64,000 nt of DNA from Pedococcus sp. 5OH_020. GTDB taxonomy: Bacteria > Actinomycetota > Actinomycetes > Actinomycetales > Dermatophilaceae. The notes beneath the pieces were generated by a model. That model saw nothing but the letters and a program-made list of their open reading frames with translations. It did not search any database and was not told the DNA's origin. A program made the position numbers and the translations under genes. Below are positions 17,266 to 26,532 of the stretch, piece by piece. Position 1 is the first letter of the stretch; each line of letters begins with the position of its first letter. The stretch spans positions 1 to 64,000 of the forward strand of contig NZ_JAPYZV010000005.1 of assembly GCF_027812955.1 (NCBI RefSeq). Reading direction: 5' to 3'.

Positions 17266-18486
17266 GTGAGCGTGGGCGCCGTCCAACAGCTGGTGGATGA
17301 CTTGGCTGCTCGCTTGCATCGTTCGGTGGTCATCGACGACCCGGAGGTGAGACTGCTTTACGCGAGCAGGCACTACGGCGACGACGACGAGGCACGCCGA
17401 CGCGCTGTCCTCGAGCACGACGCCGGCGCACGAACCATCGGCTACGTGCTTGCCCACGGAGTTGCGACGTGGACGACGGCTGGGATCATTCCAGCAAGCG
17501 CGGAGTTCGGGCTGCAGACTCGCGTCTGCGTTCCCATCCGCTGGCGCGGCACGCTCCTGGGACTGCTCATGGTGGTTGACAGGGAAGGCACCTTGACGAC
17601 GGCCGAGATGTCGCTGCTCACAGAGGCCTGCCAGGAGCTTGCCACGTTGATGTTCGGCGATCATGCACCAGAGGTGGACGATGATGCCCAGGCACTCTCG
17701 GACGCTCTGGACGACCTCGTCGCTTCCGAGCCCGCCCTTCGTCGAGCGGCAGTTCGGACGCTCACGGCTCGCCTGGGTGAGCATGGTGACCGGCATGTCC
17801 GGGCGCTCCAGCTCAACGCGTACGAGGGCCGGGTTCCGAGCAGCCCCGGACACATCTCCGCCGGCTTGAGACACGCGCTGGCGTCCGAGGCGCCTCGGCA
17901 CGGTGCTTGGACGCGGCTCACGGCGGTGCACGAACGGTCTGCGCTCGTTCTCCTTTCCAGCCGCACCGAGATCAGAACCGAGACGGTGACTGCGTATGCC
18001 GGCGATCTCGTCGCGCGGGTTCACGACGTCGCGGCAGGTCGCTTCAGATGCGTGGCGGGAATGGGCGGCTCGGCCGTGGGACTCGAACAGGCGCGAGCCT
18101 CCTTTCGCCAGGCAGAGCTGGCGGCGCGCGCCGGCAGAGACCTGCTCTCACAGCCCGTGGTCGCATGGGCGAACCTCGGCGAGCTCGCTGTCCTGCTCCA
18201 GCTGCCGCTGGCCCAGCTGGAGGAGGACTGCTTGCCTGAGGAGGTCCAGCGCCTGGTGGCGTCCGACAAAGACGGTCGCAGCATCGAGACGGTGCAGGCC
18301 TTCTTGGACCACGCCGGGTCTGCGCCCGAGACGGCCGATGCGCTTCACCTACACCGCACGGCGGTGTACTACCGGCTCGAACGAATTCGGGAGGCTACCG
18401 GTCTGGATCTGGATGACGGCCGCACGCGGTTGGCGCTGCACCTCGGCCTGCGCCTGCGAGAGCTGCTCAGGCTGCAGCACCACTAG
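17266..18486 (+). CDS. PucR/CdaR-type transcriptional regulator with GAF-like sensor
   Basis: 406-residue regulator. The N-terminal half resembles a GAF-type sensor (about 15-135). The C-terminal end has the PucR helix-turn-helix: FLDHAGSAPETADALHLHRT then VYYRLERIREATGLDL. It begins with GTG at 17266. Such proteins usually activate catabolic or transport operons in response to a small ligand. It lies between the divergent SDR and the convergent dipeptide-type ABC transporter, so either or both may be controlled by it. Confidence 0.87.
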   Translation: MSVGAVQQLVDDLAARLHRSVVIDDPEVRLLYASRHYGDDDEARRRAVLEHDAGARTIGYVLAHGVATWTTAGIIPASAEFGLQTRVCVPIRWRGTLLGLLMVVDREGTLTTAEMSLLTEACQELATLMFGDHAPEVDDDAQALSDALDDLVASEPALRRAAVRTLTARLGEHGDRHVRALQLNAYEGRVPSSPGHISAGLRHALASEAPRHGAWTRLTAVHERSALVLLSSRTEIRTETVTAYAGDLVARVHDVAAGRFRCVAGMGGSAVGLEQARASFRQAELAARAGRDLLSQPVVAWANLGELAVLLQLPLAQLEEDCLPEEVQRLVASDKDGRSIETVQAFLDHAGSAPETADALHLHRTAVYYRLERIREATGLDLDDGRTRLALHLGLRLRELLRLQHH

Positions 18487-18516
18487 CCGGCCCCTATCGG
18501 CCTCTGACCAATCCGT

Positions 18517-20388
18517 TCACGCCGCCGGATCTGCCGGTGGTGCGGCACCATGCCGCAGGCCGCTCGCTTGGAGACTCAAGCCGCCGGTTCGGGTGGCCCC
18601 GCCAGTGGGGATGGCATTGACGAGCTCCCGGGTGTACTCATCCTGCGGTGAGTCGAACAGCCGGGCGACCGGTCCGACCTCCCGCACCACGCCCTGCTGT
18701 AGGACGAGGGCGCGGTGCGCTACCGCCCTGACCAGTGCCAGGTCATGAGACACGAACACCACGGAGGTGCCATGTTCCGCCGACAGGGCCGACAGGAGAT
18801 CAATGATGGCAGCCTGAACGGAGACATCAAGTGCTGAGGTGATCTCGTCCGCGAGGATCAGCTTGGGGTTCGCTGCGAATGCCCTGGCGATCGCCACTCG
18901 CTGCTTCTGGCCACCCGAGAGCTCGTTGGGGTATCGATGCGCCATGGACGGTGGAAGGTTGACCTGTGCCAGGATCTGGCGGACCCGTTCCTCTCGGTCT
19001 CGCCGCGAAAGGCCTCGTTCAAACAGCTGCATGGGGCGCGCGATGAGGCTCATGACATCGTGCCGCGGGTTCAGTGACGTGTCGGGGTTCTGGAAGATGA
19101 TCTGCATGTCGCGCCGGACCGTCCTGCGCCGCTTGGCCGCGTTCGACGGCAGATCGGCTCCCTCGAACCGGATGCTGCCGGCCGAAGGCGGGTGTAGGCC
19201 CGCAACGGTTCGGATGAGCGTTGACTTTCCGCTACCCGACTCTCCGACGATGGCGAGGGTCTCACCCTGCGGCACGTCGAAACTCACCCCTTTGACCACC
19301 GGTGTCGTGCTTCTGTGCGAGCTGTACTCGCACCAAAGCTCCTCGACACTCAGCAGCGGAGAATGATCCTTGACCACAGGCAGCTCGAGCTTCCGATCGC
19401 GAACGGTCAGCACGATGTGCTCCGTCGCTCGAACACAACGCGCGCTGTGGGAGTCGCTGAGACTCACCAGTGCCGGGTTGGCCCGGATGCACGGGTCGAT
19501 GGTGTAGCCACACCGGGGAGCGAAGGGACAAGCCGACTCGACGACCCCCTGCGGTGGAGCGCCAGGGATGCCCGACAATGCGGTCTTGCCCGATGGGTCC
19601 GGAACGGCCGCGACAAGCGCTTGGGTGTATGGATGCACCGGCTGGGTCAGCAGAACAGCCGCCGGCCCCGCTTCCACGACCTGACCGCCGTACATGATCG
19701 CGGCGCGGTCGCAGACCTCCGCAAGGAGCGGGAGGTCGTGGCTGACAAGCAGTGCCGCAGTCTGGTGCTCGGCTATGACTCGCTTCAGGAGTCCCATGAT
19801 CCGGGCCTGGGTCGTGACGTCGAGTCCTGTGGTGGGTTCGTCCAGAATGAGCACTTCGGGGTTGCACGAGAGAGCAATGGCCAGGTTGATTCGCTGTTGT
19901 TGGCCGCCGCTGAACTGGTGCGGGTACCGTCGAAGGGCCGCGTCGGCGTTGGGAACGCCGACCTCGTTCAACAGCTCGAGCTGCCTGGCCCGCAGTTCCT
20001 TACCACCGATGCGCAGATGCAGCATCATCGGCTCGGCGAGCTGTGCCCCGATCGTGAGCGCCGGCGTCAGGGTCTGAGACGAGGCCTGCGGAACATAGAC
20101 GACTTTGCTACCCCATAGCCGGCGGAGCTTCGGCAACGGAAGACTGAGGAGGTCGAGGTCGCCCAGCAGAGCAGTGCCGCTGAGCACCTCCATGCCACCA
20201 GGCCGGTAGCCGATCGCCGCAAGAGCGGTGGTGCTCTTTCCGCAACCGGACTCTCCCGCCAGGCCGAGGACCTTCCCACGGGTCAGGGTCAGGTCCACGT
20301 CCCTGACCACCGTGTTGACCGAGCCGTCCCGCTGCCTATAGCCAACGGAGAGGGACTGGATATCCAACGCAACTGGCGACGTACTCAC
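18517..20388 (-). CDS. Fused double ATP-binding protein of a dipeptide-type ABC transporter
   Basis: 623-residue protein with two complete nucleotide-binding domains in tandem, the equivalents of DppD and DppF. First half: Walker A GESGCGKST, signature FSGGQQQR, Walker B VLILDEPTTGLD. Second half: Walker A GESGSGKST, signature LSGGQKQR, Walker B LILADEITSALD. The oligopeptide C-terminal Cys-containing motif (CPFAPRCGY) follows the first domain. The GTG start overlaps the preceding permease stop by 4 bases (GTGA). Last gene of the B-C-DF operon. Confidence 0.93.
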   Translation of the reverse strand: MSTSPVALDIQSLSVGYRQRDGSVNTVVRDVDLTLTRGKVLGLAGESGCGKSTTALAAIGYRPGGMEVLSGTALLGDLDLLSLPLPKLRRLWGSKVVYVPQASSQTLTPALTIGAQLAEPMMLHLRIGGKELRARQLELLNEVGVPNADAALRRYPHQFSGGQQQRINLAIALSCNPEVLILDEPTTGLDVTTQARIMGLLKRVIAEHQTAALLVSHDLPLLAEVCDRAAIMYGGQVVEAGPAAVLLTQPVHPYTQALVAAVPDPSGKTALSGIPGAPPQGVVESACPFAPRCGYTIDPCIRANPALVSLSDSHSARCVRATEHIVLTVRDRKLELPVVKDHSPLLSVEELWCEYSSHRSTTPVVKGVSFDVPQGETLAIVGESGSGKSTLIRTVAGLHPPSAGSIRFEGADLPSNAAKRRRTVRRDMQIIFQNPDTSLNPRHDVMSLIARPMQLFERGLSRRDREERVRQILAQVNLPPSMAHRYPNELSGGQKQRVAIARAFAANPKLILADEITSALDVSVQAAIIDLLSALSAEHGTSVVFVSHDLALVRAVAHRALVLQQGVVREVGPVARLFDSPQDEYTRELVNAIPTGGATRTGGLSLQASGLRHGAAPPADPAA

Positions 20389-21281
20389 AACATCGAGTCC
20401 TTCATGCCATCATGGCTTACGTAGCGCACCATTGAGTCCGCCATCAGGTTCAGCCCCACGGACAGTGCTGCCACACCGACGACTGGGGCCAGGGATGCGT
20501 AGGGCTGCACCTGGACGTAGGCGAGGTTCTGGGCGATGGACAGTCCCCAGTCGGGCGAAGGCGGCTGCGCCCCGAGGCCCAGGAAGTTCAGAGTCGCGAC
20601 GAAGATCACCCCATAGGTCACACGCAAGGCGAGGTCGGAGACCACCGGCGCAACGATGTTGGGCGCTATCTCTCGGACGACGATGGTGACGCGCCGCTCC
20701 CCGCGAGCGCGGGCTGCTTGCACGTAGTCGGATGACACGACGGCCAGCGTTGTGCCGCGGGCCACGCGGCCGATCTGGGGTGCGAAGATCAGTGCGATGG
20801 TCAGCACCAGCACGGCGGTGGAGGACCCGAACCCCGCGATGACCGCGAGCGCGATCAGGAGTGGTGGAAGGGTCAGCAGAATGTCGAAGACCCGAGCAAC
20901 CACGGCATCGAGAGCGCCACCGATATACCCGCACGTCATGCCGAGGAAGCCGCCGGAGATCGTGGCCAGCCCGACCGCGGCCAGTGGCACCAAGAGCACC
21001 ATCCGACCTCCGCTGAGGAAGCGGCTCCACACGTCGCGACCGAGGTTGTCGTTGCCAAGGACGAAGCCTCGGCCCGGCGGCGCGAGCGGAAGGCCCGCAG
21101 CAAGCTCGTTCGGATCATGCGGCGCAAGAACGGGACCCAACACGATCACGATCATCATGAGGGCGACGATGACCAGCCCGACTCGACCCGTCCAGGTGTG
21201 AGTCACGGGGTGGAGGACTCCACCGCGCCGGGACCTTCTGGGCACGGCGTCCATGCTCGGATCAGTCGCTGCAACGCTCAT
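20385..21281 (-). CDS. ABC transporter permease, DppC-like
   Basis: 298-residue inner-membrane permease. A cytoplasmic N-terminus and first helix precede an external segment with LAPHDPNEL and GNDNLGRDVWSRFLSGGR, the signature of DppC/OppC. The BPD_transp_1 domain follows, with the EAA loop around QAARARGERRVTIVVREIAP. The ATG overlaps the DppB-like stop (ATGA), and its own stop overlaps the ATPase start. Confidence 0.93.
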   Translation of the reverse strand: MSVAATDPSMDAVPRRSRRGGVLHPVTHTWTGRVGLVIVALMMIVIVLGPVLAPHDPNELAAGLPLAPPGRGFVLGNDNLGRDVWSRFLSGGRMVLLVPLAAVGLATISGGFLGMTCGYIGGALDAVVARVFDILLTLPPLLIALAVIAGFGSSTAVLVLTIALIFAPQIGRVARGTTLAVVSSDYVQAARARGERRVTIVVREIAPNIVAPVVSDLALRVTYGVIFVATLNFLGLGAQPPSPDWGLSIAQNLAYVQVQPYASLAPVVGVAALSVGLNLMADSMVRYVSHDGMKDSML

Positions 21282-22297
21282 CGACTGCCACCCTTCAGTC
21301 TTGGGTCGAGATACGTCACGACCACGTCGGCCACCAGACCGAGGACGATGAACACTGCTCCCAACAGCATGATGATTGCGAGTGCGAGGTTCGCATCACC
21401 CTGAGCGATCGCCTGCACCAGCAGCCGACCGAGGCCAGGGAACGCGAACACGTTCTCGACAACGATGACGCCGCCCATCAGGTAGATGATGTTGATGGCG
21501 ATGGCGTTGACGAGCGGCACGGAGGCGGAGCGCACAGCGTGCCTCCAGATGACTCGACGGCGGCGCAGGCCTCGCAAGATGGCAGATCTGGTGTACGGCG
21601 CAGCAAGGGCCTCGAGCATCGAAGCACGCGTGATGCGCCAGACATAGGCGACCACGCCAAGACCGAGGGTCAGTGAGGGGAGTACGAATGCCAGGAGCTT
21701 CTCACCGGCGCTGCCCTCGGCGACGGCGTTGGACGAGACAGGGAACCATCGGAGCTGAACCGCGAACGTGACCATCAGGCCAAGTCCGATCACGAACTCC
21801 GGGAGTGCCGCAAGGACGGTCATGCCGACGAAGAGGCTCTGGTCGACCGCTCCCCTGCGCCGAGCGGCTGCGACGCCGAGTGCGATGGCCAGCAACACCG
21901 ACCAGGCCAGGGTTATCAGGGCAAGCTCGCCCGTGTGGACGTAGGCCGGGAGTACCAGTGGTCGGACTTGTTGGTTGACAAGCGTTGCGCCCCAGTCCCC
22001 GCGAACGAAGTGGCCCAGCCAGCTGAGGTACTGCACCATCACCGGACGGTCGAGGCCGTGCGAGGTCGCATACGCGCGCAGCTGCGCAGGTGTGGCTCCC
22101 CGTCCGAGGACGTTGCGGGCGATCTGCACCGGCGAATGGTTCATCGCCACAAACGCGATGAAGGAGATCAGGAACAGCGTCAGCAGAGCGAGCCCGACCT
22201 GCCGTACCACGGCACGCGCACGCGCGGCCCTTCCTCGCGACGCTGTTGGTGCGGCCACCAAGGGGCCCTGCGTCGGCACTGGCGAAATCACGGACAC
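21278..22297 (-). CDS. ABC transporter permease, DppB-like
   Basis: 339-residue permease, first gene of the transporter operon. The N-terminal helix is followed by a periplasmic segment with YATSHGLDRPVMVQYLSWLG, typical of DppB/OppB, then five more helices and the EAA loop (TRSAILRGLRRRRVIWRHA). The GTG start at 22297 is preceded by GGAGGGAG. With DppC, the fused ATPase and either upstream binding protein it would form a complete importer. The ligand may be a peptide or another amide/ester. Confidence 0.93.
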   Translation of the reverse strand: MSVISPVPTQGPLVAAPTASRGRAARARAVVRQVGLALLTLFLISFIAFVAMNHSPVQIARNVLGRGATPAQLRAYATSHGLDRPVMVQYLSWLGHFVRGDWGATLVNQQVRPLVLPAYVHTGELALITLAWSVLLAIALGVAAARRRGAVDQSLFVGMTVLAALPEFVIGLGLMVTFAVQLRWFPVSSNAVAEGSAGEKLLAFVLPSLTLGLGVVAYVWRITRASMLEALAAPYTRSAILRGLRRRRVIWRHAVRSASVPLVNAIAINIIYLMGGVIVVENVFAFPGLGRLLVQAIAQGDANLALAIIMLLGAVFIVLGLVADVVVTYLDPRLKGGSR

Positions 22298-22735
22298 GAT
22301 CTACTCCCTCCAGGAAGCGGACGGAAACAGCATCATCAGCTCGACTCGCCTTGCGTCAAGGCAGACGCGGGGTGACACGAGGCACCTCGTGGCAGCTGCA
22401 TACTCCGGCGGAGGCCGACGAGCTGTTTCCCGAAACCTAGTTGAGCGTGTTCAGCGTCACCATGTAAGAATTCTGGACTTCGGACGTCAGCTCCGTTCAT
22501 CCGCCAAAGGCTGCGTTGCCCGCGGTGCTGAGGGGGCTCCCGTGCTCAGCCGTCTGCAGGGGCGGATTCGACAGTTGTTGCGGCCGTCGTTGCGGGCCCT
22601 CGGCACACGACGGTTGTGGCGCGGTGTCTGGGACGGCACTGTTGGGGCGATAACACGGTGTCCCGACCGTCGGGCTACACAGAACCGGGCCAGGTCGCCC
22701 GTGGCGCGCCGCCCAGCTGCTCCAGGAGGCAGACC
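22298..22735. other. Divergent promoter region, ABC operon / thiolase operon
   Basis: This 438-base region separates two divergent operons. I see no gene. A small palindrome GTTTC-CC-GAAAC lies at 22425-22436, about 130 bases upstream of the DppB-like start. A second short shared string, TCCCGAAA, recurs in the intergenic palindrome at 38529-38543. Confidence 0.4.
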
Positions 22736-22852
22736 ATGCCAAGACTCCCCACCGGGTCCGAGACGACTCTCTCCGAGATCGCCGGACAGGCCATGAGTAG
22801 ACGCGGGTCCGGGGATCAGGATGCCGCCCCTCATACAGGTGTCGTCAAGTGA
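22736..22852 (+). CDS. Possible 38-residue leader ORF coupled to the thiolase gene
   Basis: A small ORF, beginning at ATG 22736 with the excellent site AGGAGG at 22724-22729 and ending in TGA at 22850-22852. Its stop overlaps the thiolase GTG (22849-22851) in a GTGA arrangement like those later in this operon. The thiolase itself has no strong ribosome binding site, so ribosomes finishing the small ORF may restart on it. The peptide is hydrophilic (ends GDQDAAPHTGVVK) and resembles nothing I know. It may be a translated leader or the remnant of a former operon gene. Confidence 0.5.
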   Translation: MPRLPTGSETTLSEIAGQAMSRRGSGDQDAAPHTGVVK

Positions 22853-24021
22853 GCACGGGGGCCACGTCGATCATCGGCTGGGAGCACTCGGTCTTCGGCA
22901 AGCTCGAGCACCCAGACACCGCATCACTCATGGGGTCGGTCGTCCCCGGCGCGCTGAAGCACGCGGCCGTCGCGCCCGAGGAGGTCGACGGGATATTCGT
23001 CGGCGTCTACAACAACGGGTTCTCGACGCAGGACTTCCAGGCAGGCCTGGTCTCCATGGCCGTGCCCGCGCTGGCCGAGGTTCCCGCGACTCGCCTCGAG
23101 AACGCGTGCGCCACCGGCTCGGCAGCCCTCTACGCGGCACTCGACTTCGTCGAGTCTGGCCGTGGAAAGGTGGCTCTCGTCGTAGGCGCGGAGAAGATGA
23201 CCGGTGTCACCTCAACGCGCGCCGGCGAGATCCTTCTCTCAGGCTGCTACGGACCCGAGGAGGCCGCCGTGGAGAGCGGCTTCGCGGGAGTCTTCGCCGG
23301 CATCGCAGCGGCCTACGCGGACCGGTACGGCGACCCGAGCGAGACGTTGGCCCGCATCGCGGCCAAGAACCACCACAACGGTGTGACCAATCCATACGCG
23401 CAGATGCGCAAGGACCTCGGGTTCGACTTCTGCAACACGGTCTCGGAGAAGAACCCGATGGTCGCCCCACCGTTGCGACGTACCGACTGCTCACTGATCT
23501 CCGACGGGGCCGCCGCTCTGGTGGTAGCGGCCCCCGACGTCGCGCGGTCCGCACCGCGACGGGTGGGGTTCCGCGCCCGCGCCCAAGCCAACGACTTCAT
23601 GGCGCTTTCGAAGCGGGATCCCCTGGAGTTCGCCGGCGTTCGCCGCGCGTGGAGCGCTGCGATCGAGCAGGCCGGCATCACCACCCTGGAGCTGGACCTG
23701 CTGGAGACCCACGACTGCTTCACTATCGCCGAGCTCCTGCAGTACGAAGCGCTGGGCCTGGCAGACCGTGGGCAGGGCCATCGGGTCCTCGACGAGGGGT
23801 TGGTCTCGCCGGAGGGAAAGCTGCCCGTCAACCGATCTGGTGGTCTCAAGTCGAAGGGGCACCCGATCGGTGCAACAGGAGTCTCCATGCACGCCATCGC
23901 GGCGATGCAGCTGGCCGGCGAGGCGGGCGGGATGCAGCTCGAGGCAGTGGAGCTGGCGGGGGTTTTCAACATGGGGGGCTCGGCCGTCGCCAACTACGCA
24001 AGCATCCTGGAGGCCTGGTGA
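22849..24021 (+). CDS. Thiolase, SCP-x type
   Basis: 390-residue thiolase-fold enzyme that would cleave or condense acyl-CoAs. The nucleophilic Cys is in ENACATGSAAL, the second loop is ETHDCFTIAELL (HDCF in place of the NEAF of common thiolases), and the C-terminal His is in GGLKSKGHPIGATG. These are the marks of the sterol-carrier-protein-x/lipid-transfer branch. Thiolases of this branch often work with a DUF35 zinc-ribbon protein, but none is adjacent. GTG start, coupled to the small upstream ORF. The stop overlaps the CoA ligase start. Confidence 0.9.
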   Translation: MSTGATSIIGWEHSVFGKLEHPDTASLMGSVVPGALKHAAVAPEEVDGIFVGVYNNGFSTQDFQAGLVSMAVPALAEVPATRLENACATGSAALYAALDFVESGRGKVALVVGAEKMTGVTSTRAGEILLSGCYGPEEAAVESGFAGVFAGIAAAYADRYGDPSETLARIAAKNHHNGVTNPYAQMRKDLGFDFCNTVSEKNPMVAPPLRRTDCSLISDGAAALVVAAPDVARSAPRRVGFRARAQANDFMALSKRDPLEFAGVRRAWSAAIEQAGITTLELDLLETHDCFTIAELLQYEALGLADRGQGHRVLDEGLVSPEGKLPVNRSGGLKSKGHPIGATGVSMHAIAAMQLAGEAGGMQLEAVELAGVFNMGGSAVANYASILEAW

Positions 24022-25607
24022 CCCACGCCCGTACTGCCGCCGTCCCCCGGGGTACCAGCAACCTCTCGAGCCTCCTGCGGCAGACCGCGGCCCGCCTGCC
24101 CGACGAACCCGCACTTGTCCGCGGCGAGCTGGTGTGGACCTGGGCAGAGCTGGACTCCCGGGTCGACGCTCTGGCTGCCGCCTACGCGGCGGCCGGGCTC
24201 CGCCCGGGGGACGTGGTGATGCTTCATGCACCGAACAGTCGTGACTACCTGACGGTGCTGTTCGCGGCCTGGCGCGTGGGGGCCATCGTGACCCCGACGA
24301 ACTGCAAGCTCACCGCTCAGGAGCTAGCAGCGCTGGCCGAAGTGGTTCGCCCCGCCCTGCTGGTGGTCCAGGAGGGAGCGGACGCGCACGCAAAGGCGCT
24401 GCACCCCGTCCCCTGTTGGACGATTTCCGACGGCCCGGGCACCGACGCGACACCGCATGTGGGGAGACTTGTCGACAAGCACCGCGGCGCCCAGGTAGAG
24501 GACGCAGCCATGATGGTCGGCGACCCAGCCTGGTTCTTCTTCACGTCGGGCAGCTCAGGTCGCCCCAAAGCTGCTGTGCTCACCCACGACCACCTGGCGT
24601 TCATCGTCAACAACCACCTCGCCGACCTCATGCCGGGACTGTCCAGCCGCGACTCGACTCTTGTCCTGGCACCTCTCTCCCACGGCGCCGGTGTGCATGC
24701 GCTGACTCATGTCGCCCGGGGCGCTCGGCTGGTGTTGTTGCCGGGCGAGTCGCTCGATGCGTCGCAGGCATGGTCGCTCATCGCCAGGCACAGGGTGTCG
24801 ACGATGTTCACCGTGCCAACCATCCTGAACCGGCTGGTGGCGGCGGTCGCCGAGGACACCGACCGCTCCTCATTGCGACAGGTGATCTACGCCGGCGCGC
24901 CGATCACCCGCCAGGACCAGCGCCGGGCCTACGACGTGCTGGGCCCGGTCATCGAGCAGTACTACGGACTGGCGGAGGTGACTGGCGCGATCACCGTGCT
25001 ACCGCCCGAGCTCCACCACGACGTGCCGACCTACGAAGGAATCGTCACCGCGGGCTACCCGCGGACGGGGATGACGGTTTCCATCCGAGACCTCGAGGGC
25101 AATGCGGTCCCGACAGGTGAGCGGGGGGAGATCTGCGTGGTCGGCCCGGCAGTCTTCGCCGGCTATCTGGACAACGACGATGCCAACGCCAACGCTTTCC
25201 GCGACGGTTGGTTCCGCACCGGTGACCTAGGCGTCGTAGACCAGCGTGGAATGCTCTACATCACCGGGCGAGCCTCGGACATGTACATCTCCGGCGGCTC
25301 CAACATCGACCCCCGCGAGGTGGAGGAGAAGATCCTGGCCCACCCACAGGTCCGGGCAGTCGGCGTCGTCGGCGCGCCCGACGCGGAGTGGGGCGAGGTG
25401 GGATATGCCGTTGCGGTGGTCAGTGGCGCGCTCACCGCAGAGGAGCTGCTGGCGTGGTGCCGCGAGCATATGGCTCGCTACAAGGCGCCGAAGGTGGTCC
25501 ACCTGGTCGATCAGCTGCCCACCACGGCGTATGGCAAGGTCACCACGCCGGTGCTGCGGGAGCTGCTCCGCAAGGCCGGTCGCTGGCCGCAGGTGCGGGT
25601 CAGGTGA
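24018..25607 (+). CDS. Acyl-CoA synthetase (AMP-forming)
   Basis: 529-residue AMP-dependent ligase that activates a carboxylic acid to its CoA thioester. Visible motifs: P-loop FFTSGSSGRPKAAVLTHDH, the YYGLAEVTG adenine-binding region, DGWFRTGDLG hinge-proximal motif, and the catalytic Lys region near the C-terminus (TAYGKVTTPVL). I choose the GTG at 24018, which overlaps the thiolase stop (GTGA). The frame is open far upstream through the thiolase, but that part is shadow. Together with the thiolase it points to beta-oxidation-like degradation of an unknown acid. Confidence 0.9.
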   Translation: MTHARTAAVPRGTSNLSSLLRQTAARLPDEPALVRGELVWTWAELDSRVDALAAAYAAAGLRPGDVVMLHAPNSRDYLTVLFAAWRVGAIVTPTNCKLTAQELAALAEVVRPALLVVQEGADAHAKALHPVPCWTISDGPGTDATPHVGRLVDKHRGAQVEDAAMMVGDPAWFFFTSGSSGRPKAAVLTHDHLAFIVNNHLADLMPGLSSRDSTLVLAPLSHGAGVHALTHVARGARLVLLPGESLDASQAWSLIARHRVSTMFTVPTILNRLVAAVAEDTDRSSLRQVIYAGAPITRQDQRRAYDVLGPVIEQYYGLAEVTGAITVLPPELHHDVPTYEGIVTAGYPRTGMTVSIRDLEGNAVPTGERGEICVVGPAVFAGYLDNDDANANAFRDGWFRTGDLGVVDQRGMLYITGRASDMYISGGSNIDPREVEEKILAHPQVRAVGVVGAPDAEWGEVGYAVAVVSGALTAEELLAWCREHMARYKAPKVVHLVDQLPTTAYGKVTTPVLRELLRKAGRWPQVRVR

Positions 25608-25614
25608 TGCCGAC

Positions 25615-26532
25615 ATGATGGCCACGGACATGCTAGGACTGCGTCCGGGGGCAGCGCGGCTGAAGCACCCTGGCCCGGTGGCAGCCGAGCGCGTCGTCTG
25701 CGTGCCGACGCGCCTCACCGGGTATGACATCGAGCTGCCCGCTGGTACCCCGCTGCTCCAGGCGCTGCAACAGCTGCTCGACGCCACGGGCTGCGTGTCC
25801 GCCAACGGCCAGCTCGTCGGCGGTGAGCTGAGCGAGTTCTCCTACTACATCCCCGACCTCGGCCCCGAGGGGGGGCCGGTTGCGAACTTCAGCCGGCTGT
25901 ACGTGGGAGCCGCGCCTGGGCGGATGATTCGCGGGGGGATCACCGTCGGTCGCCGCGACGGCGCAGTGTTCTGCCACAGCCACTCGCTCTTCGTGGACGC
26001 CGAGGGGACCGAGCGCGCAGGCCACCTCAATCCCGAGGAGGTGGTCCTCGGCTCCGGCGTGCGTGCGCAGGTGTGGGGCGGACCCGACGTGGTGGTGGAG
26101 GTCCAACCCGACCCCGAGACGCAGATGTCGCTTTTCACGCCCCGCCGGGTCGCCGATACGGGCGGCGGAGAGGTCTCCGCGGTGGTGTGTCGCATTCGGC
26201 CGAACGTCGACCTTGTCGGCGTGGTCGAACGCCTGACGGAAGCGCAGGGCTGGCTTGGGGCACACGTGCGCGGACAGGTCGGGTCGCTCGTGGGTGGCCG
26301 GCTCCAACAGCCCGACGGCTCGGTCGTGACAGTGGAGGGGCCGGCGACCGAGGTGATGTTCCTCGACGGGACGGTGCAGAGCGTCGAGGGGCGGATGACA
26401 GCTGACCTCAGCGCTCACCTGGTGGACCGCCACGCGGTCGTGCACAGCGGCCGCGTGTTGCCGGGGGAGAACGCCGTGGCGCTGACCTACGAGCTGGTGT
26501 TGACCGAGGCTGGCAACGGCGGCGACAGGTGA
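25615..26532 (+). CDS. Tandem PCC (DUF296) domain protein
   Basis: 305-residue protein with two PCC/DUF296-like halves. First half (about 30-180): LPAGTPLLQALQQLLDATGC at the start and the His-rich FCHSHSLFVDAEG then RAGHL, where PCC proteins usually bind metal. Second half (about 190-300): VVERLTEAQGWLGAHVRGQV, GSL and DLSAHLVDRHAVVHSGRVL, again the PCC His motif. Plant PCC domains sit in DNA-binding AT-hook proteins; bacterial forms are free-standing and mostly uncharacterised. There is no AT-hook here. ATG at 25615 follows AGGTGA. It sits between a CoA ligase and an FAD/Fe-S dehydrogenase, so a metabolic rather than regulatory role is likely. Function unknown. Confidence 0.75.
   Translation: MMATDMLGLRPGAARLKHPGPVAAERVVCVPTRLTGYDIELPAGTPLLQALQQLLDATGCVSANGQLVGGELSEFSYYIPDLGPEGGPVANFSRLYVGAAPGRMIRGGITVGRRDGAVFCHSHSLFVDAEGTERAGHLNPEEVVLGSGVRAQVWGGPDVVVEVQPDPETQMSLFTPRRVADTGGGEVSAVVCRIRPNVDLVGVVERLTEAQGWLGAHVRGQVGSLVGGRLQQPDGSVVTVEGPATEVMFLDGTVQSVEGRMTADLSAHLVDRHAVVHSGRVLPGENAVALTYELVLTEAGNGGDR

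Noticed and set aside
22821-24017. N-terminal extension of the CoA ligase to 22821
   Set aside because: The extra 399 residues are an Arg-rich shadow of the thiolase. The GTG at 24018 overlaps the thiolase stop and begins the ligase homology.
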